Shown here: piece after piece, positions 1 to 6,406 of the stretch
Numbering within the stretch: position 1 is the stretch's first letter
How the letters are laid out: every line of letters begins with the position of its first letter
NCBI GenBank assembly: GCA_017523005.1
Contig: JAFWXG010000016.1
Span: 1-9,040, forward strand
From: Clostridia bacterium
Lineage (GTDB): Bacteria; Bacillota; Clostridia; RGIG6154
DNA: 9,040 nt
Reading direction: 5' to 3'
Program-made: the position numbers and the translations under genes
The notes under the pieces: generated by a model
Told to the model about the DNA's origin: nothing
The model's input: only the letters and a program-made list of their open reading frames with translations
Databases searched by the model: none

Positions 1-934
1 CCATAGAATGTAAATCTGTAGAAAAATCAACAGATGCAGGGAATAAACCCTTGTTGTCCTTACCTTCGCTTTCGCCGTAAAGCTGTTTCCACCATTCAGA
101 GAAATAATGCATATAAGGCTCATAATTTACCATGATTTCTGTTGTATAGCCTTTTCTGTAGAGAGCGTTACGAACCGCTGCGTACTGATAGCAAATGTTT
201 TTGTCAAGGTCATCATTATCAAAATCTTTTAATGCATCCTGAGCGCCTTTCATAATCTTATCAATATCAGCACCGCTTACAGCAATCGGCAACAAGCCTA
301 CTGCTGTCAATACAGAAAATCTTCCGCCTACATCATCAGGAATTACAAAACATTCATAACCCTCTTCGTCAGCTAAATTTTTAAGCGCTCCTCTTGCTTT
401 GTCGGTTGTAGCATAAATTCTGGATTTTGCACCTTCTTTTCCGTATTTTTGTTCCAAAAGTTCACGGAAAAATCTGAAAGCTACTGCAGGTTCTGTGGTT
501 GTGCCTGATTTTGATATAATATTAACAGAAAAATCTTTTCCGTCTATTGCTTCCATCAAATCACAAAGATAAGTAGAGCTTATTGAATTGCCCGCAAACA
601 AAACAAGCGGTGATGTTCTTTTTTGTTCGGGCAACAGATTTGAAAAGCTGTGTCCTAACATTTCAACAGCTGCTTTTGCACCGAGGTATGAACCGCCAAT
701 ACCTATAACAATCAAAACTTCGCTGTCTTTTCTTATTTTTTCTGCAGCAGCTTTTATTCTTGCAAATTCTTCTTTATTATAGTTCTGTGGCAAATTTACC
801 CAACCTAAAAAGTCGTTTCCTGCACCTGTTCCCTCGTGTAAGATTTTATGTGCAAGCTTAACCTCAGCTTTAAGATTTTCAAGCTCATGGCTCTTTACTG
901 CCCATTTTGTTTGAGTCAAGTCCAATTTTAACAT
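1..934 (-). CDS. pgi: Glucose-6-phosphate isomerase, 3' end outside window
   Basis: Cytoplasmic glycolytic and gluconeogenic enzyme that interconverts glucose 6-phosphate and fructose 6-phosphate. The first 311 codons are visible; the gene runs off the left edge, so no stop is seen. Motifs seen are GIGGSYLGA (about residues 78-86) and SKSGTTTE (141-148), which are the sugar-phosphate-binding SIS loops. The family signature DDVGGRFSVLTAVG follows at 200-213, and the QLYGESEGK stretch (about 284-292) carries the glutamate expected to be catalytic. These leave little doubt about the family. The ATG at 934 follows an AAGGAGG ribosome binding site at ideal spacing. It lies 19 bases after the rel stop with no hairpin between, so it is probably the third gene of the recJ-rel-pgi operon. 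The visible part shows no frameshift or missing motif. Confidence 0.97.
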   Translation of the reverse strand, partial: MLKLDLTQTKWAVKSHELENLKAEVKLAHKILHEGTGAGNDFLGWVNLPQNYNKEEFARIKAAAEKIRKDSEVLIVIGIGGSYLGAKAAVEMLGHSFSNLLPEQKRTSPLVLFAGNSISSTYLCDLMEAIDGKDFSVNIISKSGTTTEPAVAFRFFRELLEQKYGKEGAKSRIYATTDKARGALKNLADEEGYECFVIPDDVGGRFSVLTAVGLLPIAVSGADIDKIMKGAQDALKDFDNDDLDKNICYQYAAVRNALYRKGYTTEIMVNYEPYMHYFSEWWKQLYGESEGKDNKGLFPASVDFSTDLHSM

Positions 935-953
935 TTTGTATCCTCCTTAAATC

Positions 954-3140
954 TTAATGATTTGTTCTTGTTATCTCAAAAACTCCTGCAATTTTCTTCA
1001 GTTTGTTTGTGATGCTTACTAACTGCTCGCTGTGTTCAATAGACACCGAAAGTTCAATAATGCACACATTTTCCTTGCTGACTCTCGCGTGTACAGCATT
1101 TGCAGAAACTCTCATATTTGAAAGTTCCGCCATAACCTCAAACAACAACCCATTTCTGTCCATAGCAGTAATTCTTAAGTCTGCCGAATAATACTGATTT
1201 GGTGCAGGGGTCTCTTCCCACATAACCTCTATCAGGCGTTGTTTTTCATCGTCTGATGAATTTAAAACATTAGAGCAATCGGCACGGTGTACTGATACTC
1301 CCCTGCCTCTTGTAATATAACCTACTATTTCATCCCCCGGAACAGGATTACAGCATCTTGACAGACGAACAAGACAATTATCAATTCCCTTAACCACAAT
1401 GCCGTTGCTGTTATTTTTTCTTTGCTGAGGAGTTGAAATTTCTTTTTCTGCAATAATTGTTTCGACAGTTTTTTCAGGTTCTGAAATCTTATCAACTTCG
1501 TCCTTCAGCTTACGCATTATTTTTTGCGAAAGCTGACCTTCAAAGCCTATAGTTGCATACATATCGTCAGCAGATTTTAAGCCGTACTTTTTGATTACAT
1601 ACTCCGAGAACTCTTCTTTAAAGTTATTCATATTAGGCATTTCACGGCGTCTGACTTCTTTGTCTACCATGTCCTTGCCCTTTTGAATATGCTCGTCACG
1701 GAAGTTTGACTTAAACCATTGGTTTATCTTGCTTCGTGCAGTAGAGGTCTTAACCATTTTAAGCCAGTCGCGGCTTGGGCCCTTTGCAACTGCGGTAGTT
1801 AAAATTTCTACAATATCGCCGTTTTGCAAGGGTTGGTCAATAGTTGCGATTTTGCCGTTAATTTTCGCCCCAACCATTTTGTTTCCTATGGCGCTGTGAA
1901 TTGAATATGCAAAATCTATCGGACACGCACCCGCAGGTAAACTTAGAACTTTTCCTTTCGGTGTAAACACGAATACTTCGTCAGAAAACATATCAATCTT
2001 AAGACTTTTCATGAATTCTTCTGAATCAGATAATTCGTTCTGCACATCAAGAAGCTGGCGTATCCATTCTAATTTATCATCAAACTCGGCATTAGTTTCT
2101 TCGCCCTCTTTGTATTTCCAGTGTGCAGCAATTCCATATTCTGCAGTTTTGTGCATATCGAGTGTTCTGATTTGGACCTCAAATGAATAGCCGTTATTTC
2201 CGATAACAGTCGTATGAAGTGACTGATACATATTAGGCTTAGGCATAGCAATATAATCTTTAAACCTGCCGGGGATTGGCTTATATATTTCATGAACAAG
2301 ACCAAGTACTGCATAACATTCTGTTATTGTTTCTACAATAATTCGTACTGCAAACAAGTCGTAAATTTCGTCAATGCTCTTGTTTTGGCCGTACATCTTA
2401 CGGAAAATACTATAAAAATGCTTAGCTCTTCCCTCGATTTTAGCATCAAAGTGAAGTTCTTCTTTTATTCTTGCATCAATCTCTGTAATAACATCCTGAA
2501 TGAATTTGTCTCTTTCTTCTTTTTTCTGGTTGATACTTTCGTATATTTCGCGGTATGCTACAGAATCTAAATATTTTAGTGATAAATCTTCAAGTTCCCA
2601 TTTTATGCGGGAAATACCAAGTCTGTGAGCAAGCGGTGCGTAAACATCAAGAGTTTCTTTGGATTTTTCTCGCTGTTTCTCTTCGGGCATACTTTTCAAA
2701 GTACGCATATTATGAAGTCTGTCGGCAAGCTTTATAATAATAACGCGTACATCTGTTGCCATCGCTAAAATCATTTTTCTTATATTTTCCATCTGCTGTT
2801 CTTCTTTTGAAGAAAACGGAATTTTTTCAAGCTTTGTTACGCCCTCAACAAGCATCGCAACATCTTCACCGAATTTTTCTTTAATGTCTTCATAGCTTTT
2901 TGGGGTATCTTCAACCACATCGTGCAAAAGACCTGCCGCAACAGACTCTACATCCATGTTGAGAGAAATTAAAATTTTAGCGACTTCAAGCGGGTGTGTG
3001 AAATATGGTTCTCCCGACTTACGCTTTTGGTCCTTATGCGCAAGTTTTGCTTCTTCATAGGCATTTTGAAGCAATACAACATCGGGATTTGATGTGTATT
3101 TTTTAATATCTTCAATTAAGTTTGTAAGCTGGGCATCCAT
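954..3140 (-). CDS. rel: Bifunctional (p)ppGpp synthetase/hydrolase Rel
   Basis: Stringent-response enzyme that makes (p)ppGpp from ATP and GTP or GDP on starved ribosomes and also degrades it. Domains in order over 728 residues: HD hydrolase (about 25-180, with HDVVEDT at 73-79 and LADRLHNM at 138-145); synthetase (about 235-345, with RFKDYIAMPKPNMYQSLHT from 292 and EVQIRT at 321-326); TGS (about 386-447); helical part; zinc-finger/RIS region (CCNP at 596-599, H618, C622); ACT (about 651-725). Intact HD residues and the RFKD form of the synthetase loop are those of bifunctional Rel rather than synthetase-only RelA. I chose the ATG at 3140 because AGGTGAG (3151-3145) sits at proper spacing before it. 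An in-frame GTG at 3149 would add three residues but has no room for a ribosome binding site. The stop is TAA. It follows recJ directly; the apt gene often found between them in Bacillota is absent. Confidence 0.97.
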   Translation of the reverse strand: MDAQLTNLIEDIKKYTSNPDVVLLQNAYEEAKLAHKDQKRKSGEPYFTHPLEVAKILISLNMDVESVAAGLLHDVVEDTPKSYEDIKEKFGEDVAMLVEGVTKLEKIPFSSKEEQQMENIRKMILAMATDVRVIIIKLADRLHNMRTLKSMPEEKQREKSKETLDVYAPLAHRLGISRIKWELEDLSLKYLDSVAYREIYESINQKKEERDKFIQDVITEIDARIKEELHFDAKIEGRAKHFYSIFRKMYGQNKSIDEIYDLFAVRIIVETITECYAVLGLVHEIYKPIPGRFKDYIAMPKPNMYQSLHTTVIGNNGYSFEVQIRTLDMHKTAEYGIAAHWKYKEGEETNAEFDDKLEWIRQLLDVQNELSDSEEFMKSLKIDMFSDEVFVFTPKGKVLSLPAGACPIDFAYSIHSAIGNKMVGAKINGKIATIDQPLQNGDIVEILTTAVAKGPSRDWLKMVKTSTARSKINQWFKSNFRDEHIQKGKDMVDKEVRRREMPNMNNFKEEFSEYVIKKYGLKSADDMYATIGFEGQLSQKIMRKLKDEVDKISEPEKTVETIIAEKEISTPQQRKNNSNGIVVKGIDNCLVRLSRCCNPVPGDEIVGYITRGRGVSVHRADCSNVLNSSDDEKQRLIEVMWEETPAPNQYYSADLRITAMDRNGLLFEVMAELSNMRVSANAVHARVSKENVCIIELSVSIEHSEQLVSITNKLKKIAGVFEITRTNH

Positions 3141-3144
3141 TTTT

Positions 3145-3156
3145 CTCACCTACCTT
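3145..3156 (-). promoter_or_regulatory. rel ribosome binding site overlapping recJ stop
   Basis: The minus strand reads AAGGTAGGTGAG and then four A before the rel ATG at 3140. The TAG that ends recJ (3152-3150) lies inside this purine-rich stretch. A ribosome finishing recJ therefore covers the rel initiation site, which suggests translational coupling. The site also decides between the ATG at 3140 and the GTG at 3149. Confidence 0.7.
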
Positions 3157-4838
3157 ATATCAATAATTTTAAGCTGTGCGTTTTTTTCGCCCCTGAACAT
3201 ATTCATCTCAAGATTTGCCATTACGGACACTACAGAACCAAAACTAAAATCGATTTTATTACCAAACCCAAAGGCTATCGCATCAATTACGCATCCGTCT
3301 TTTTCGAGCTTGAATTTTGCGTGCTGTCCGTCATTTCCTATTTTGCTTATTTTCTGCACAGTCATATTCCTGATTACAAATACAGGCTGTTTGTTACCTG
3401 CGCCGAAAGGTTTTAAGACTTCAAGCATATCAACACTTGTTAAGTTTAAATGTCTTCCCCTTAATTCGCAGTCTGCTTCTAAAACAGGAATTAAAGGATT
3501 GTTGTCTAATATTTCTTTCGCATACGCATTTATCTTTTCTCTGAACTCATCAACCTTTGTTTTGTCTATTACAAGTCCCGCTGCAAGCTCATGCCCGCCA
3601 AACTTTATAAGCACATCTGAGCAAGCGTTTAAGGCATCATAAAGTGAAAATCCCTCAAGACTTCTTCCAGACCCTTTATAATTTCCGTCTGCAGACGGAG
3701 AAATCAATATACACGGCCTGTTATATTTTTTAGTAAGTCTTGATGATACAATACCCACAACCCCATGATGCCACTTTTTATTTGCAAGCACCAAAACCTG
3801 GTCGTCTTTATAATATTTATTAACCATTCTTTCTGCTTCATGCAGAATTTCGAGTTCGATTTCCTGTCGTTTTCTGTTACATTCTTCAAGTCCCAAAGCT
3901 ATTTGTTCTGCTTCGGTTTTGTCATTTGTCAGGAACAGACGGACTGCTTTTGATGCATCTTCGAGTCTTCCTGCTGCATTTATTTTAGGGGCAATCTGGA
4001 AGCCTACCTTTGTGCCGTCTATCTCTTTGCCTTCCAAATTTGCAAGTCTTAAAAGCTCTTTAAAACCTAAATTTTGGGTATTTGAAATTTTATTTAAACC
4101 AATATCGCACAGAACTCTGTTTTCGCCTGTTAAGGGCGCAATATCCGCAATCGTTCCAAGCGCAACAAACTCTGCATATCTTTCTGCTACAACAGACATT
4201 TCTTCTTTTTCAAAAAGTAATGCCTGACAAAGCTTTAACGCAACCCCTACCCCTGCAAGACATTTGTCAGGATATGTGCAATCTGTGCGTTTAGGGTCTA
4301 TTACTCCAACCGCATCGGGAAGTTTCTCGCCACATTCATGATGGTCTGTTACGATTAAGTCAACGCCAACTGTTTTTGCATATTCACATTCTTCTACTGC
4401 TGTAATTCCGCAATCTACACTTATAATAAGCTTTGTTCCCGATTCTGCCAAATATTTAACCGCTGCCTTACTCATACCATATCCTTCATTTTCTCTTTCA
4501 GGGATATAATAAATTACATCGGCATTTAATCTTTGAAGACAATCTGTAAGTATGACAGATGCTGTTATTCCGTCTGCGTCATAGTCGCCGTAAACTGTAA
4601 TTTTTTCGTTGTTTTCTATAGCTTTATAAACTCTCTCTACCGCATTTTTCATGTCTGAAAAGAGAAATGGAGAATGATATTCATTTATACTTTTATCAAG
4701 AAAAGTTTTTGCCTGCTCAGGAGAAAAATTACGCACCGCCAAAATCGCAGCAACCAATCTGTTTGCTCCGGTACGATTTACTATCATGTCAATTTGCTCT
4801 GCTGATGGTGTTTCAGGCAAAACCCATTTGTTGTTCAT
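3150..4838 (-). CDS. recJ: Single-stranded-DNA-specific exonuclease RecJ
   Basis: A 5'-3' single-strand DNA exonuclease of the DHH phosphoesterase superfamily, acting in recombination and repair. It is 562 residues long, normal for the family. The DHH domain carries GDYDADGITA (84-93), VDCG (141-144) and TDHHE (164-168), the metal-binding aspartates and histidines. The DHHA1 domain carries GSGRS (389-393) and FGGHELAAG (413-421). The last 110 or so residues form the OB-fold-like region. The open frame extends upstream to 4937, but the ATG at 4838 is the start: AGGAAGG (4851-4845) lies six bases before it, the 33 extra residues look non-coding, and they would run through the promoter at 4886-4914. 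recJ is the first gene of the operon with rel and pgi. All catalytic motifs are present. Confidence 0.96.
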   Translation of the reverse strand: MNNKWVLPETPSAEQIDMIVNRTGANRLVAAILAVRNFSPEQAKTFLDKSINEYHSPFLFSDMKNAVERVYKAIENNEKITVYGDYDADGITASVILTDCLQRLNADVIYYIPERENEGYGMSKAAVKYLAESGTKLIISVDCGITAVEECEYAKTVGVDLIVTDHHECGEKLPDAVGVIDPKRTDCTYPDKCLAGVGVALKLCQALLFEKEEMSVVAERYAEFVALGTIADIAPLTGENRVLCDIGLNKISNTQNLGFKELLRLANLEGKEIDGTKVGFQIAPKINAAGRLEDASKAVRLFLTNDKTEAEQIALGLEECNRKRQEIELEILHEAERMVNKYYKDDQVLVLANKKWHHGVVGIVSSRLTKKYNRPCILISPSADGNYKGSGRSLEGFSLYDALNACSDVLIKFGGHELAAGLVIDKTKVDEFREKINAYAKEILDNNPLIPVLEADCELRGRHLNLTSVDMLEVLKPFGAGNKQPVFVIRNMTVQKISKIGNDGQHAKFKLEKDGCVIDAIAFGFGNKIDFSFGSVVSVMANLEMNMFRGEKNAQLKIIDIR

Positions 4839-4885
4839 ATCAAGCCTTCCTAACTTATAAAAAGCAATAATTACTCTATTCTTAT

Positions 4886-4914
4886 AGTATAGCAGATTTA
4901 CATTCAAAATACAA
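4886..4914 (-). promoter_or_regulatory. SigA-type promoter of the recJ-rel-pgi operon
   Basis: On the minus strand a -35 box TTGTAT (4914-4909) is followed by a 17-base spacer and the extended -10 TGCTATACT, whose hexamer TATACT is at 4891-4886. Transcription would start near 4879 and leave a leader of about 40 bases before recJ. No other promoter of this quality was seen between here and pgi. Confidence 0.75.
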
Positions 4915-4946
4915 GTCTTTTTAGTTGAAATCGACATTTTTCTTTC

Positions 4947-4961
4947 TAATTCTGCGAATTA
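4947..4961. promoter_or_regulatory. Inverted repeat, candidate operator
   Basis: TAATTC-TGC-GAATTA is a perfect palindrome with 6-base arms and a 3-base centre. It lies midway between the two divergent promoters, about 30 bases upstream of the recJ -35 box and 24 bases upstream of the regulator's -35 box. The size and symmetry suit a dimeric Xre or CI-type repressor. That the neighbouring regulator binds it is inference. In AT-rich DNA a site of this size could also arise by chance. Confidence 0.4.
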
Positions 4962-4972
4962 TATTAAAAAGT

Positions 4973-5001
4973 TCAAATTTTGACTTGACAAATCCAAATT
5001 T
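4973..5001. repeat. CAAATTT repeats, 21 bases apart, around the -35 box
   Basis: TCAAATTTTGA (4973-4983) is an 11-base perfect palindrome with a single central base, ending one base before the TTGACA box. Its core CAAATTT (4974-4980) recurs at 4995-5001 inside the promoter spacer, exactly 21 bases away, or about two helical turns. Two proteins bound here would sit on the same face of the DNA and block RNA polymerase. The sequence is seen; the operator role for autoregulation is a guess. Confidence 0.35.
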
Positions 5002-5013
5002 CACACCTATAAT
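4985..5013 (+). promoter_or_regulatory. Perfect consensus SigA promoter of the regulator gene
   Basis: TTGACA (4985-4990), a 17-base spacer and TATAAT (5008-5013) match the vegetative promoter consensus at all twelve positions. Transcription would start near 5020, giving a leader of about 28 bases. Such a strong promoter on a regulator gene usually implies repression, which fits the repeats around it. Confidence 0.9.
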
Positions 5014-5047
5014 AAATATATCATTAAGAAAAGAGGTTACCGCATCC

Positions 5048-5584
5048 ATGAACATCAAAGACTACATACACATCCACAGAAAAAAGGCAAATTTAACACA
5101 GGAAAAGCTTGCTGAAATGTTAAATGTCGCACATACAACGATTTCAAATTATGAAAACGGAGTAAGCACGCCAAACATTTATACTCTACTTCAACTGTCT
5201 GAGTTTTTCAACGCGCCTTTAACAGAACTTTGCGACGCTGACGAGTACAAACCTCTTCATTTGATTGAAGATTTCATGAATATTTACGGCAGTCAAATTC
5301 CAAAAAATGCACAGCTTATGCCTGTAACAGAAGATATCTGTTGCGACCTAATTTCAAAAAATGATTGTCTTGTAGTTAAAAAGTGTTTATCACTGCCAAA
5401 CACCACCGCAACTGTTATTACAAGCTTTATGAAAGGTAAACCATATTTATACAAAATTGTTAAGCTCCCGCAATTTCATGTTCTTTATCCTTTGGGCAAA
5501 GAAAAGGGGTTAACTCCCCTTGCGGTGTTAAAAGTTCCTGATGACCTTATGGAAGTTGTTTCGGTTGTTCATTTCTTTAAATAA
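5048..5584 (+). CDS. Xre-family regulator with degenerate S24-like C-terminal domain
   Basis: A 178-residue DNA-binding protein. Residues 1-62 form a Cro/CI-type helix-turn-helix, with LTQEKLAEMLNVAHTTISNY at 16-35 followed by ENG. Residues 85-178 resemble the LexA/CI S24 fold: NDCLVV (105-110) sits where GDxVxV is expected, the strand around PYLYKIVK (132-139) could supply the lysine, and a hydrophobic C-terminal strand closes the domain. Where active members have GDSM, this protein has EDIC (95-98), so the nucleophilic serine is missing. The domain probably serves for dimerisation, not self-cleavage. I chose the ATG at 5048 because AAGAGG (5031-5036) precedes it; the longer frame from 4925 runs through its own promoter. 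The gene is divergent from recJ and convergent with mutS2. Target and inducer are unknown. The helix-turn-helix is certain; the S24 relation is by eye. Confidence 0.9.
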   Translation: MNIKDYIHIHRKKANLTQEKLAEMLNVAHTTISNYENGVSTPNIYTLLQLSEFFNAPLTELCDADEYKPLHLIEDFMNIYGSQIPKNAQLMPVTEDICCDLISKNDCLVVKKCLSLPNTTATVITSFMKGKPYLYKIVKLPQFHVLYPLGKEKGLTPLAVLKVPDDLMEVVSVVHFFK

Positions 5585-5610
5585 AAAACACCCTTGCGGG
5601 TGTTTTTTTT
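5583..5610. terminator. Bidirectional intrinsic terminator
   Basis: ACACCC (5588-5593), the loop TTGC and GGGTGT (5598-5603) form a GC-rich stem flanked by six A on the left and a run of eight T on the right. It therefore works on both strands. On the minus strand the loop reads GCAA, a stable GNRA tetraloop. It overlaps the regulator's TAA and ends at the stop codon of the mutS2 frame, serving both convergent genes. Confidence 0.92.
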
Positions 5611-6403
5611 ATTTAAGGTGGATAACAGTTACTCCCATATCTCCTTCGCCGTATTTTCCTATTCTGAATTCGTCTACATAAGGATTTAATTTAAGAAAAT
5701 CATGAACAGCCTGACGAAGTGCACCTGTACCTTTCCCGTGCACAACAGTCACAGTTTTAAGGTTTGCCACAACAGCATCGTCAATAAATCTTTCAAGTTC
5801 ACTGACGCCCTCTTCTGCATATTTGCCTCTTATATCAAGTTCAGGACTTATAACCTGAGTTTTGCCTGCAATTCTTCTTGTTGCAGTATACTGCTCTGCT
5901 ATTTTTTTGCCCTCGTTTTGGTTGGATTCACGGAGAGATGAAACAGGTACAGTAATTTTCAAAATTCCTGTCTGTACTAAAACCATACCCTTTTTATCAG
6001 GCGGGCTTAACACTGTTCCTAAAGTATCGGTTTCGACCACATACACTTCTGTTCCCTGAATAAGTTTTTTCGGAATATTGCCTGGAACTTGTTTTTTCTT
6101 CTGCAATTTTTTATCAAGTTCATCACTTGTGCTTTTTAATTCCTTACGGATTTTCTGTAAGGTTGCCTGTGCTTCCTTTTCTTTTCTTTCAGCCTGCAGT
6201 TTAGCAATTTCAGAAAGCATATTTTCTACTTTTTCCGTTGCATCGTCTATGATTTTTTGTGCCTGTCTTTGAGCTTCTCGTCTTATATTCTCTTTTTCTT
6301 TTTCAAGCTTTTCGGCTTCTTTTTTAAGCTTTTGTTCCTGTTCTAACGCCTCTTTGCTTAATCTTTCGGCTTCGGAATGTTCTTCTTCGATTTTTATTCT
6401 GTT
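5609..6403 (-). pseudogene. mutS2: MutS2 C-terminal part (coiled coil, KOW-like, Smr) beyond an in-frame stop
   Basis: This is the in-frame continuation of the MutS2 gene after the TAA at 6404-6406, with 264 codons free of stops or frameshifts. It begins NRIKIEEEH and runs through a strongly charged Glu/Lys-rich coiled coil of about 100 residues. A KOW-like segment follows (LIQGTEVYVVETDTLGTV), then a complete C-terminal Smr domain with LDIRG and HGKGTGALR, the motifs tied to Smr nuclease activity. If expressed alone, the first ATG is at 6220, giving 203 residues that keep the KOW-like and Smr parts. No good ribosome binding site precedes that ATG; the upstream stretch is only GGAAAAAGTAGAAAAT. 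The domains look well preserved, so either the stop is recent or an error, or this part is still translated somehow. Its end overlaps the bidirectional terminator. Confidence 0.85.
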
Positions 6404-6406
6404 TTA
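6404..6406 (-). other. mutS2: In-frame TAA splitting mutS2
   Basis: The minus strand reads TTA GAA TAA AAC AGA ATA, giving ...SLE-stop-NRI... The frame of the upstream 523 codons and that of the downstream 264 codons is the same, so this is a nonsense codon and not a frameshift. One base change, for example AAA to TAA, explains it. TAA also ends rel and the Xre gene in this window, so it is a normal stop here. Confidence 0.92.

Noticed and set aside
935..953. Possible regulatory element between rel and pgi
   Set aside because: The 19-base gap contains only the pgi ribosome binding site; no hairpin or promoter fits there.
3094..3642. Plus-strand open frame of 182 codons opposite recJ and rel
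   Set aside because: It lies antisense to two unmistakable genes, spans their junction, has no ribosome binding site of note and reads as a low-complexity hydrophobic and serine-rich shadow.
4925..5047. Longer N-terminus for the Xre regulator from the ATG at 4925
   Set aside because: It would read through the consensus promoter and the palindromes. The helix-turn-helix begins immediately at the ATG at 5048, which has its own ribosome binding site.
6100..6380. Strand-biased T/C-rich tract on the plus strand
   Set aside because: It is explained by the Glu/Lys-rich coiled coil of MutS2 encoded on the minus strand with purine-rich codons. No exact tandem unit is present.
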